Part shown: piece by piece, positions 15,264 through 22,554 of the stretch
Layout: each line of letters begins with the position of its first letter
Numbering within the stretch: the first letter of the stretch is position 1
DNA from: Alkalihalobacillus sp. TS-13
GTDB lineage: Bacteria > Bacillota > Bacilli > Bacillales > Fictibacillaceae
NCBI RefSeq assembly: GCF_019720915.1
Contig: NZ_JAHKSI010000002.1
Location: forward strand, 248,001-312,000
Reading direction: 5' to 3'
DNA: 64,000 nucleotides
Translations under genes and position numbers: made by a program
The notes under the pieces: generated by a model
The model's database searches: none
The model's input: the letters and a program-made list of their open reading frames with translations, nothing else
What the model was told of the DNA's origin: nothing

Positions 15264-16247
15264 TCATTTTTCCGTTCCGAATACGATGTTGTTCTGCTTT
15301 CTAGCGCTTTCCGTGATCCTCAACACACTTCGGCTTAGATCAGCCAATTTCCGGTATTCCTCTTTATCATTCGTTTCAATAATTTTTGTGAATTCCTCTA
15401 TTTCATAAATCATGTCATTGTCATAAAGGGATTCTCCTAGTCTTTCGCTTTCGTTGGTCTTCCGATCAACCAACGAAATCTTGTTGACTGGCGCTACATG
15501 ATCAAGAACGAGCGAAACATCTTCCCCTTGGATTTCCGATGAAATGAATGAATGTGAAATTTTTGAACAAAGGATTGTACACACGAATCCATCATACTCC
15601 ATGACCAGTGTGCCACTCCCATCAACACCGCTTTCCAACATGACCGGATGGTAAGATACGTTTTCAGGTTCTCCGAATAGATAGACTGCTAGACTGATCG
15701 GGTATACACCAAGATCCACTAGTGTTCCACCAGAAAATTCAGGTGAAAAGATGTTGGGTCTTTCTCCTTTTAAAAACAAATCATAGCGTGAGGAGTATTG
15801 GAGGTAATGGAACATTGCACTTCGGAGAGTTCCAGCCTTCTCTACCTGCTGCTTTAGGATTTTCGCATTCGGTGAGTGAATGTTTCTCATTGCCTCGAAC
15901 AAAAACACACCGTTTTCTTCCGCAATTTGATAGGCTTCTTCCAATTCAGCCGTATTAGAGAAAATCGGCTTTTCACAAATGACATGCTTTTTTTGCTTCA
16001 AAAAGAGCTTGGCATGATCATAGTGATGGGAGTTTGGAGATGCAATGTAGACAGCTTCGATTTCTTCATTGGCTGCCATCTTCTCGAGGTCATCATAAGC
16101 ATATGGAGCATGATAGGTATCAGCCATTTTCCTGGCATTATCATGTGATCGTGAATACACGGCATTCAACGTCATTTTCCCGCTTTTTTCAGCCGCATCG
16201 ATGAACGATTCTGTAATCCAGCTCGTTCCTACTGTTCCAAATTTCAT
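15264..16247 (-). CDS. Gfo/Idh/MocA family oxidoreductase
   Basis: 327 residues. The N-terminal Rossmann fold is seen in FGTVGTSWITESFIDAAEKS, and EAVYIASPNSHHYDHAK is the usual NAD(P) contact strand. The family's catalytic EKP motif appears in HVICEKPIFSN near residue 97. The C-terminal alpha/beta domain includes GGTLVDLGVYPISLAVYLFG. Such enzymes oxidise or reduce sugars and inositols; the substrate is not deducible. It stands alone, with repeat-rich DNA on both sides. Confidence 0.88.
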   Translation of the reverse strand: MKFGTVGTSWITESFIDAAEKSGKMTLNAVYSRSHDNARKMADTYHAPYAYDDLEKMAANEEIEAVYIASPNSHHYDHAKLFLKQKKHVICEKPIFSNTAELEEAYQIAEENGVFLFEAMRNIHSPNAKILKQQVEKAGTLRSAMFHYLQYSSRYDLFLKGERPNIFSPEFSGGTLVDLGVYPISLAVYLFGEPENVSYHPVMLESGVDGSGTLVMEYDGFVCTILCSKISHSFISSEIQGEDVSLVLDHVAPVNKISLVDRKTNESERLGESLYDNDMIYEIEEFTKIIETNDKEEYRKLADLSRSVLRITESARKQNNIVFGTEK

Positions 16248-16299
16248 AAATATCCACCGCCTTGTTTTACTTTAAACGATTATTCGTAATTGTTGATAT

Positions 16300-16712
16300 T
16301 TGCGAAATTCACTCCCTTTCCGCGGGCAAGAGAAAAGCGGAGGCGACCCGGTTAGGCACGTAGGTCACTGGAAAACTGACGAGGATGCTGTCGCCGCCGC
16401 AGGAAGTTTGAAGTGATCCAAGTGACTGGTCGCTAAGCTAGACATCACTTCCCTGCATAAACCTACTTCCGCAAACCTCCTTACTCGCACAGGATGTCAA
16501 CACAAAAAAAATGAAATCATTTTCGTGTCTGTGATGAAAATTCTTAGAAGCCTTCCTTCTGCTGGCTTCGACGTTCACCACAGGACGTGGTGGAATTTAG
16601 TCGAAGGTCCTTATTATAGTCGGAGATCCTTTAAAAAGACTGTGGGGTCTCGCTCGGCTCGCTTTTCCCGCAGGAGTGTCGCAAATTTCGCTTCATGCAA
16701 TTTTCTATAAAA
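16300..16712 (+). repeat. Composite repeat, families C and D
   Basis: From left to right: GCGAAATTCACTCCCTTTCC (family C core), AAAGCGGAGGCGAC, GAAGTGATCCAAGTGACTGG, a CACAGGATGTCAAC segment, then GACGTTCACCACAGGACGTG and a GCTCGCTTTTCCCGCAGGAG tail. Most of this order recurs inverted at 60612-61125, including a run of over 30 identical bases around the GATCCAAGTGACTGG block. Confidence 0.8.
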
Positions 16713-16744
16713 AATCAACATTACACACAAACTATTAAAACCAC

Positions 16745-17104
16745 TCATTTTCGATTTATTTGCACTTGTTCATGCAATCGCTTTGGGGCTGCTCGATAAT
16801 AAGCTTCAAGGAGATAGTCTGCTACTTCATCCCAATCTACTTCCTCGAGGGGGAAGGTCGTCCATCCATGTTGCCCGATATATGCTGATTTACGATATCC
16901 AGGCTGTTGAATCAGCAATTCCTGTGTCGACTTCAGGGTTTTAATTGAAAGGGAAGGATGCTCTTTATCTTCTCCTAAGATTACGAAAGGTTTGTCCTTT
17001 ACTCTGAAGGATGTGTGGCCGAATCCATCCACATGCTCTTCCACTTTTGGAAAACGAGTGGCGACCGCTTTAATCGTTTCATATAGTTTCTCAAACGTAA
17101 CCAC
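16745..17104 (-). CDS. MmcQ/YjbR family DNA-binding-like protein
   Basis: About 119 residues. VEEHVDGFGHTSFRVKDKPF and GWTTFPLEEVDWDEVADYLL are the characteristic blocks of the MmcQ/YjbR (CyaY-like fold) family. These small cytosolic proteins have unclear roles, although a DNA-binding surface has been proposed. The start is uncertain: the frame opens at TTG 17113, overlapping the response-regulator stop, while GTG 17104 sits better relative to GAGG. It may be co-transcribed with dctS-dctR, though a functional link is not obvious. Confidence 0.8.
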   Translation of the reverse strand: MVTFEKLYETIKAVATRFPKVEEHVDGFGHTSFRVKDKPFVILGEDKEHPSLSIKTLKSTQELLIQQPGYRKSAYIGQHGWTTFPLEEVDWDEVADYLLEAYYRAAPKRLHEQVQINRK

Positions 17105-17109
17105 TATGT

Positions 17110-17826
17110 TCAATACCTCACTTTTTCCACTAACTTGTAGCGGTTGATTGGGCGCCCGACTCCGCCGTACTGGACATCGAGCTCGACTTTCCCCATCTTG
17201 CCCAGGTAATCCAAATATCGCCGGGCTGTGACTCTTGCAATCCCTACTCCATCTGCTGTTTCTTCCGCTGAGAGAGAAGTTTCTTGCTTACTTAAATACT
17301 GCAAAATTTGCTTCAATGTCTGGTGATTGAGTCCCTTCGGCAGCTCTTCATCGGATTTCACACCTGAAACTCGGAAATCATCTGTAATTTTGATCAATCG
17401 GTCAAGATCCTCTTGACCAATTTTTCCGGTTTCAGACAATTCACTATGCATCAAGCGGTATTTTTCTAGTGCCTTCTTGATACGCGTGAATTTGAATGGC
17501 TTGATGATATAATCAATGGCTCCGTTCAGCAACATCATCCGAATCGTATCCTTGTCATTGGCAGCCGTTATGACAAGGACATCGATGTTCAACTGCTGTG
17601 CACGCAGCTCTTTCATCAGATCAAGACCATCTTTTTCCGGCATGAAAATATCGAGGAGAATCAAATTGGGCTGTAATGATTTTGCGAGTTCCAACCCATC
17701 TTTTCCATTACCAGAAGTGGCGATCACCTTGAACCCATCGACGCGTTCAATGAATTGTTTGTTAACCTCTTGGACCATAGGATCATCTTCAATCAACAAA
17801 ACGTTAATGTCCGGATACTTGTTCAT
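17110..17826 (-). CDS. dctR: DctR-type response regulator (citrate/malate family)
   Basis: 238 residues from ATG 17826 with GGAGGG upstream. The receiver domain has the acidic pair in VLLIEDD, the phospho-acceptor Asp in LILLDIFMPEKDG near residue 55 and the Lys in IIKPFKF. The C-terminal part is a winged-helix-like output domain (LSAEETADGVGIARVTARRY) of the CitT/DctR/MalR class. It pairs with the sensor kinase at 17804, which overlaps its start. By analogy with B. subtilis DctR it should activate C4- or C5-dicarboxylate uptake or use; likely local targets are the binding-protein gene at 19518 or the glutarate genes (inference). Confidence 0.85.
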   Translation of the reverse strand: MNKYPDINVLLIEDDPMVQEVNKQFIERVDGFKVIATSGNGKDGLELAKSLQPNLILLDIFMPEKDGLDLMKELRAQQLNIDVLVITAANDKDTIRMMLLNGAIDYIIKPFKFTRIKKALEKYRLMHSELSETGKIGQEDLDRLIKITDDFRVSGVKSDEELPKGLNHQTLKQILQYLSKQETSLSAEETADGVGIARVTARRYLDYLGKMGKVELDVQYGGVGRPINRYKLVEKVRY

Positions 17827-19423
17827 GTGCAATCCCTCCTGGTTTCATCGGAAATATCAGTTCAACACTCGTTCCTTCTCCATGGATACTTTTCACCCGG
17901 GCAGAACCTTCGCCTTTCTCAATCACATTTTTGACGAGGTAAAGACCGATCCCCGATCCATTGTTGCCTTTGGTCGTATACCCTTTCGTAAACATGCTCG
18001 CCTGGGCCTCGTCCGTCATTCCTTTCCCATTGTCCTCTACTGACAGATACAGTTGATCGTCGGATTGTGAAAGATGGACTTCAACTAGTTTCGTATCCCG
18101 TTCAATCCCAGTGAAAGCATCAAAGGCATTTTCGATCAGATTTCCCAAAACCAATACGAAATCGTGTCTGTCCAAAAGTCCAGGAAATGATTTCAAACAG
18201 CTTTCCGGAGAAATTGTCAACTCGATATCAAGCTCTTTAGCCCTGCTGATTTTACTCAGCAAGAGACCTGCGATACTTTCATCCTTGACCTGTTTTGATA
18301 AAAATTTCGTAAGTGTTTGCTGTTCTTCTTGATTTTCAAACAAGAAGTCGAGAGCTTTATCATTTTCGTTCAACTGGATGAGCCCAGCGATGGTGTGAAG
18401 CCGGTTCATATGCTCATGGTTTTGCACGCGAAGAGCATCGACAAATGCCTTGACCCCGGTAAGCTCTTCTGCCATTGAAGTCACTTCGGTCCGATCCTGG
18501 AACACTTCTACCGCTCCAACAATTTCACCATCAACCAGAATCGGTACACGGCTGCTCATGATAATTTTCTCATTGATCCTGATCTCTTCTCTATACATAC
18601 TCTTTCCATCTGATAACACCTCGTTCAGCTTGGATTCTGGAATGATTTCATCAATGTGAACACCAGCCACCTCTTCTTCCAGGTTAAGGATCTTTTTCGC
18701 TTTATCGTTGAAAACCGTGATGCCTCCGTCTCTATCTATGGCTATGATCCCTTCATTCATCGCCTGCAACGTTGCTGTTCGTTCTTTTAAAAGTCTCACA
18801 ATTTCATAAGGTTCGAGTTGGAAGGTTTCCTGTTTCAAATGTCTTGCCAGCAACCATGAACCGATAATACCGAACAATAAGGTCAATACAGCGATGACGG
18901 CCATCTGATGTTTCAACTCACCAAGGACTTCCCACAAAGTCGGCTGAATGATACCGACGACTACAGTCCCGATCTGCTCTTTTTGTTCATTCATGATTGG
19001 TACGAACGCCCTTACAGCCGTACCAAGTTCCCCCTCGGCTTTGGATGTATAGCTATGTTCTGCGAATGCAGGCCCTTCATCCTTTCCGGAAGACACAGTA
19101 CCGATCATGTCTTCGTTTGGATGGGAATAACGGATTCGGTTCATATCAAGGACGACGATATAGTCAGCGTTATTGATTGTCCGGAGCCGCTCGACAATCG
19201 GGTTGATTTCAATCCAGCCTCTCGACTCGGTCACACCAGATTGCACTTCAGGCAAATTCGCCACTGTCCTAGCAGTCAATAGAGACCGATGACTAAGATC
19301 CCGTTCTTTCATCTCATAGATGTTACCAGTCAAAATGATTCCACCGATAAGTAGGGAAAATAGGACGATGCCGAATGATAGAATTGTAATCTTCCAACGG
19401 ATTGGTAAACGTTGTAATGACAT
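17804..19423 (-). CDS. dctS: DctS-type sensor histidine kinase (CitA/DcuS family)
   Basis: 539 residues. There is an N-terminal membrane helix, an extracytoplasmic sensing domain of about 130 residues (ARTVANLPEVQSG, RYSHPNEDMIGT), a second membrane helix near residue 175, a cytoplasmic PAS domain (GIIAIDRDGGITVFNDKAKK), the phospho-acceptor region NHEHMNRLHTIAGLIQ and an ATPase domain with NLIENAFDAF, VEDNGKGM and GIGLYLVKNV. This is the DcuS/CitA architecture that senses di- and tricarboxylates. Its end overlaps dctR by 23 bases. The divergent TRAP-type binding protein fits the DctB-DctS co-sensor arrangement of B. subtilis. Confidence 0.88.
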   Translation of the reverse strand: MSLQRLPIRWKITILSFGIVLFSLLIGGIILTGNIYEMKERDLSHRSLLTARTVANLPEVQSGVTESRGWIEINPIVERLRTINNADYIVVLDMNRIRYSHPNEDMIGTVSSGKDEGPAFAEHSYTSKAEGELGTAVRAFVPIMNEQKEQIGTVVVGIIQPTLWEVLGELKHQMAVIAVLTLLFGIIGSWLLARHLKQETFQLEPYEIVRLLKERTATLQAMNEGIIAIDRDGGITVFNDKAKKILNLEEEVAGVHIDEIIPESKLNEVLSDGKSMYREEIRINEKIIMSSRVPILVDGEIVGAVEVFQDRTEVTSMAEELTGVKAFVDALRVQNHEHMNRLHTIAGLIQLNENDKALDFLFENQEEQQTLTKFLSKQVKDESIAGLLLSKISRAKELDIELTISPESCLKSFPGLLDRHDFVLVLGNLIENAFDAFTGIERDTKLVEVHLSQSDDQLYLSVEDNGKGMTDEAQASMFTKGYTTKGNNGSGIGLYLVKNVIEKGEGSARVKSIHGEGTSVELIFPMKPGGIAHEQVSGH

Positions 19424-19517
19424 CAGTCCTCATCCTCCCTTGTAAATTATCAATATTGTACCATGAGAAAGCGATTGTGATACACTATTGAAAAGGATTG
19501 CCCGGAGGTGAGGCTTG

Positions 19518-20567
19518 ATGAAGACCATTATTTGGGTTGCATTGTTGATCACAATCGGAATCGTGACAGCCGTCTTCGTCGGCTTCGATTTTTCCACGTC
19601 TGCGGGTTCAAAGGAATTTGATGATGAACAGAACGGTTTAAAGGATCGAATCACAATCAAGTTCAGCCATATCTATTCGGAAAACTCCCCACAAGGACAG
19701 GCTGCAAGATATTTTGCCAAACGTCTTGAGGAAAGGACCGACCATCAAGTCGAAGTAGAAATTTATCCAAATGCTGTCCTTTACAATGAGGAGGAGCAAT
19801 TGCGTGCGTTACGGGAAGGGAATGTCCAGATGATTGCACCCTCCATCTCAGAGCTAACCGCAGAATACCCTAGATTCCAAATACTTGACCTTCCATTTGT
19901 TTTTACAACTCATGATCTTGTAAAAGAAGCCTATGATGGGAAAATTGGTTCCCGGCTATTAAAGGATATTGAGGATGAGCATATGAAGGGGCTGGATTTC
20001 TGGTTCGGAGGCTATAAACAGGTGACGACCGATAAGAAGTTCGTCAAATACCCTTCCGATTTCAAAAGGATGCATTTCGGGATCATGGATAGTCCGATCA
20101 TCAAAGGACAATTCAACTTTTTAGGCGCTAGTACAAGCGTCGTGAACTTTAACAGGATTTACCGAGATCTAGAAGTTAATTTTATAGAAGGACAAGAAAA
20201 CACGGTGTCTAATATATACACGAGAAAGCTTTATCAAGTACAAGACTACCTCACTGTAAGCAATCACGCGATCATGAGCAATATCATCCTCATCAACAAG
20301 GATCTTTTGGATGAATTACCTCCTGAGATCCACGAAGAAATGAAGGAAGCGATGAGTGAAACGACTTCTTGGATCAGTCGCCACGCCATTGAAATCAATG
20401 ACAGACAGATCCGTCAGCTTAAGCGTGATGAATCGATTCATATACATCTGTTGACCAAAGATGAACGTAAAGCTTGGATGGAAATGCTCGATCCCATCTA
20501 TTCAAAACTGGAACCGATACTTGGGAAAGAGTTGGTCGATGAAATCGATCGAATAAGGAATCAATAG
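19518..20567 (+). CDS. dctB: DctB-like TRAP-family dicarboxylate-binding protein
   Basis: 349 residues of the DctP solute-binding family: KFSHIYSENSPQGQAARYFA, FFAKRLEERT-type helix and the diagnostic GFWFGGYKQVTT-like strand (FWFGGYKQVTTDKK), then LGASTSVVNFNRIYRDLEVN. The N-terminus is a hydrophobic signal/anchor without lipobox Cys. ATG 19518 follows GGAGGTGAGG; a TTG immediately before it is an alternative. No dctQ/dctM genes accompany it. Divergence from dctSR suggests it serves as the accessory binding component of the DctS sensor, as in B. subtilis, and not as part of a transporter. The ligand is probably a C4/C5 dicarboxylate. Confidence 0.85.
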   Translation: MKTIIWVALLITIGIVTAVFVGFDFSTSAGSKEFDDEQNGLKDRITIKFSHIYSENSPQGQAARYFAKRLEERTDHQVEVEIYPNAVLYNEEEQLRALREGNVQMIAPSISELTAEYPRFQILDLPFVFTTHDLVKEAYDGKIGSRLLKDIEDEHMKGLDFWFGGYKQVTTDKKFVKYPSDFKRMHFGIMDSPIIKGQFNFLGASTSVVNFNRIYRDLEVNFIEGQENTVSNIYTRKLYQVQDYLTVSNHAIMSNIILINKDLLDELPPEIHEEMKEAMSETTSWISRHAIEINDRQIRQLKRDESIHIHLLTKDERKAWMEMLDPIYSKLEPILGKELVDEIDRIRNQ

Positions 20568-20579
20568 GAGGAGAAGAAA

Positions 20580-20897
20580 ATGCCGAATACGAAAATGCTC
20601 GCAGGACATGCCCGCTTGCCAAATGGAATGGCGGTCAGTGATTTGCATGAAACATTAACAGTTACGATTGAGGTCGATCATACGTATGGTGTGATTGTTT
20701 GGGCGGATTGTACGCTTGCCACCGACCATGCGCAATCCTACCTGGGTAATTTGTTGAAAGGTTTCAGCTTACGTGATGGGATTCAACTGATTGAAAAAGA
20801 AATCGAAAACCACTATTACGGAAAAGCGAAACCAGCGCTATTGGCTGCAGTACGTGATGCTTACAAGCAGTATCAGACACCACATGTCGTAAAATAA
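20580..20897 (+). CDS. DUF3870 domain-containing protein
   Basis: 105 residues with GGAGGAG twelve bases downstream of the dctB stop, so the two are co-transcribed. The whole protein matches DUF3870: GHARLPNGMAVSDLHETLTV, VDHTYGVIVWADCTLAT and YYGKAKPALLAAVRDAY. The conserved Cys in WADCTLAT is notable. Members are small cytosolic proteins of unknown function that often occur beside dicarboxylate or amino acid utilisation genes; that link holds here. Confidence 0.85.
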   Translation: MPNTKMLAGHARLPNGMAVSDLHETLTVTIEVDHTYGVIVWADCTLATDHAQSYLGNLLKGFSLRDGIQLIEKEIENHYYGKAKPALLAAVRDAYKQYQTPHVVK

Positions 20898-20906
20898 TCC
20901 CATAAT

Positions 20907-20992
20907 TTAAAGAAAACTTGGCAAAGTCAAGCCCTGACGCAGACTGAGCCATAGTTTACACTTTTATCGAAGAAAGTTATACCTTCTTTAAA
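20907..20992 (+). repeat. Family A intergenic element, copy 4
   Basis: TTAAAGAAAACTTGGCAAAG at the left, ACGCAGACTGAGCC in the middle and a CTTCTTTAA end. It follows the DUF3870 gene by nine bases. Confidence 0.85.
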
Positions 20993-21005
20993 TGCAAACA
21001 CTTGG

Positions 21006-21034
21006 TTGACATTGTTCTGATATGGTTGTAAGAT
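21006..21034 (+). promoter_or_regulatory. Strong sigma-A promoter for a leader RNA ahead of glaH
   Basis: TTGACA (21006-21011), 17-base spacer, TAAGAT (21029-21034). It points toward glaH but a complete terminator intervenes at 21158-21200. Confidence 0.7.
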
Positions 21035-21039
21035 ATTGA

Positions 21040-21200
21040 ATAAATCACCTGGAGAAAGGCTTCCCCTTTCCCGTTCGGTGAATTTACTGACAAAAGAACA
21101 TGAATACGACACTGTAAAATCTATTGGACTTCTCTTCCGGAAGCCAGACGTAGATAAAGCCAGTGATATCTTCCTCTTGGAGATATTGCTGGCTTTTTTT
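21040..21200 (+). ncRNA. Candidate structured leader or small RNA upstream of glaH
   Basis: The segment from the promoter to the terminator is about 160 nt. Near its 5' end TCACC (from 21047) pairs with GGTGA around an inner stem GGAGAAAGG / CCTTTCCC. A second small hairpin forms around CTTCCGGAAG. It ends in a strong terminator. TTTACTG in the middle can pair with CAGTGA of the terminator's left arm, which would give an alternative antiterminator. It does not match a riboswitch class I recognise, and no supported reading frame lies in it. It may be a regulated leader of the glutarate genes or an independent small RNA. Confidence 0.4.
21158..21200 (+). terminator. Strong Rho-independent terminator upstream of glaH
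   Basis: AGCCAGTGATATCT pairs with AGATATTGCTGGCT and is followed by a run of T. It lies 147 bases before the glaH start. Confidence 0.85.
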
Positions 21201-21204
21201 CATT

Positions 21205-21288
21205 TGAAGAAAGTATAAAATATTTTCTTCAATGTAAGTGCAGATGCTCAGCCATCGCCGATGACTTGACTGAGCCAAGTTTTCTTTA
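21205..21288 (-). repeat. Family A intergenic element, copy 5 (inverted)
   Basis: Reads TAAAGAAAACTTGGCTCAG on the minus strand at its right end and has the paired AAGAAAGTATAAAATATTTT end at the left. It is the only copy in this orientation in the window and covers most of the glaH upstream region. Confidence 0.75.
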
Positions 21289-21346
21289 GATGCTGAGACC
21301 TCAAATTACTGGCGAATACCGCCGCAAAATTGAAGGAGGAATTGCA

Positions 21347-22273
21347 ATGAGCATGGTTAAAACCGATTTAGTGAAGTCTTATGAGAATTTCAGCGTAGTG
21401 CAACACCCGCAGTCCGAGCGTCTTTATCACATCGAATTGAAGGACGAAGCTGTCACAGCCTTTTTGGAAAAACATCGCAATACGATCTCCCAGCAACTAG
21501 AGTACATCCCGTACATGCGCTATGTTATCGCGAAAGATTTGAAACAGGTGCTTGGAGAGGAGTTTTCAAAGGTAATCAATGAGGTGCTTCATGACCGTGA
21601 GTTCGGCGGATTCACCCTTGGAATCGGAAAGCTTACCTCCTCAGATGAAGATTATGTAAAATTCTCCACAGCAATCACACATTTAATCGGCGGTGTGAAT
21701 TTCGATGCGATGTCTGGAAAGTATTACGCCCGTTTTACCGTTAAAGACACTGACAACAGTGACTCATACCTCCGCCAGGCTTATCGGTTGTTCACCCTCC
21801 ATACCGATGGAACATTCGTTAACGAACCATGCGATTGGCTCTTGATGATGAAGTTTGCCGAAGAAAATGCCATCGACGGTGAATCCCGTCTATTGCATTT
21901 AGACGACTGGGAAGAACTTGATTATTACACCAATCACCCAATTGCGTCGACAAAGATTCCATACAAATCTCCTGCAAGTAAAAATGTCAGTCAAACAGTG
22001 TACAATGATACCTTTTTCGAACATAACGGCAAACCTTGCATCCAGTTCATCGATCAGTTTGCCTGCCCTGATACAATAGAACAAGCGGAGTATTTGAAAT
22101 CGATGTCTGAATCGATGGAAAATAGTACAGCTGTAGTAGAGCTGAATCTCCCTGTAGGCGATCTCGTCGTCTTGAACAACACATTCTGGCTCCATGGTAG
22201 AGCAGCTTTCGAAAAACACCCGGACTTGCATCGTGAGCTGTTACGTCAACGTGGTTATTTTAAAAAAGTTTAG
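21347..22273 (+). CDS. glaH: Glutarate 2-hydroxylase (CsiD family)
   Basis: 308 residues from ATG 21347, chosen for GAAGGAGGA ahead of it. The Fe(II)/2-oxoglutarate dioxygenase of the CsiD family shows the metal motif HTDGTF (His-x-Asp), the distal His in NNTFWLHGRAAF and the 2-oxoglutarate-binding Arg region ELLRQRGYF. It hydroxylates glutarate to L-2-hydroxyglutarate while decarboxylating 2-oxoglutarate, a late step of lysine breakdown through cadaverine or 5-aminovalerate. lhgO, encoding the next enzyme, follows after two repeats. The TAG stop is formed by the end of a family C element (22272). Cytosolic. Confidence 0.92.
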   Translation: MSMVKTDLVKSYENFSVVQHPQSERLYHIELKDEAVTAFLEKHRNTISQQLEYIPYMRYVIAKDLKQVLGEEFSKVINEVLHDREFGGFTLGIGKLTSSDEDYVKFSTAITHLIGGVNFDAMSGKYYARFTVKDTDNSDSYLRQAYRLFTLHTDGTFVNEPCDWLLMMKFAEENAIDGESRLLHLDDWEELDYYTNHPIASTKIPYKSPASKNVSQTVYNDTFFEHNGKPCIQFIDQFACPDTIEQAEYLKSMSESMENSTAVVELNLPVGDLVVLNNTFWLHGRAAFEKHPDLHRELLRQRGYFKKV

Positions 22274-22408
22274 GCTCTGTTAGTTTGTATTATTGATTTC
22301 CGCGAAATTTACTCCCTTTCCGCGGGCGATCGGAAAGCCTCCTCGCGAGTTCCTCGCTGTGGGGTCTCGCCTGGCTCGCTTTTCCCGCAGGAGTGTCGTA
22401 AATTTCGG
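22272..22408. repeat. Family C element between glaH and lhgO
   Basis: Begins AGGCTCTGTTAGTTTG at the glaH stop codon. CGCGAAATTTACTCCCTTTC on the left is answered by CGCAGGAGTGTCGTAAATTT on the right, with a GC-rich core between. A family A element starts at the next base. Confidence 0.75.
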
Positions 22409-22496
22409 TTAAAGAAAACTTGGCAAAGCTAAGCCTTGGCGCAGGCTGAGCCTTAGTTGCCCCTATACTGAAGAAAGTATTTTATACTTTCTTTAA
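22409..22496 (+). repeat. Family A intergenic element, copy 6
   Basis: TTAAAGAAAACTTGGCAAAG, GGCGCAGGCTGAGCC, then the GAAAGTATTTTATACTTTC hairpin and TTAA. It is one of the best preserved copies and abuts the family C element. Confidence 0.88.
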
Positions 22497-22554
22497 TGTA
22501 ATATCAACAAAGGCTTTTAACAGAATCCAAGTTAAAGGAAACGGAGGATCGATT

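Noticed and set aside
16300-16712. Complete insertion sequence
   Set aside because: No transposase frame is present in either orientation here or in the inverted copy at 60612; it is at most a non-autonomous element.
21036-21218. 60-codon open frame starting at TTG within the glaH leader
   Set aside because: No ribosome binding site, and its codons run through the hairpin stems and terminator, so a structured RNA explains the segment better.
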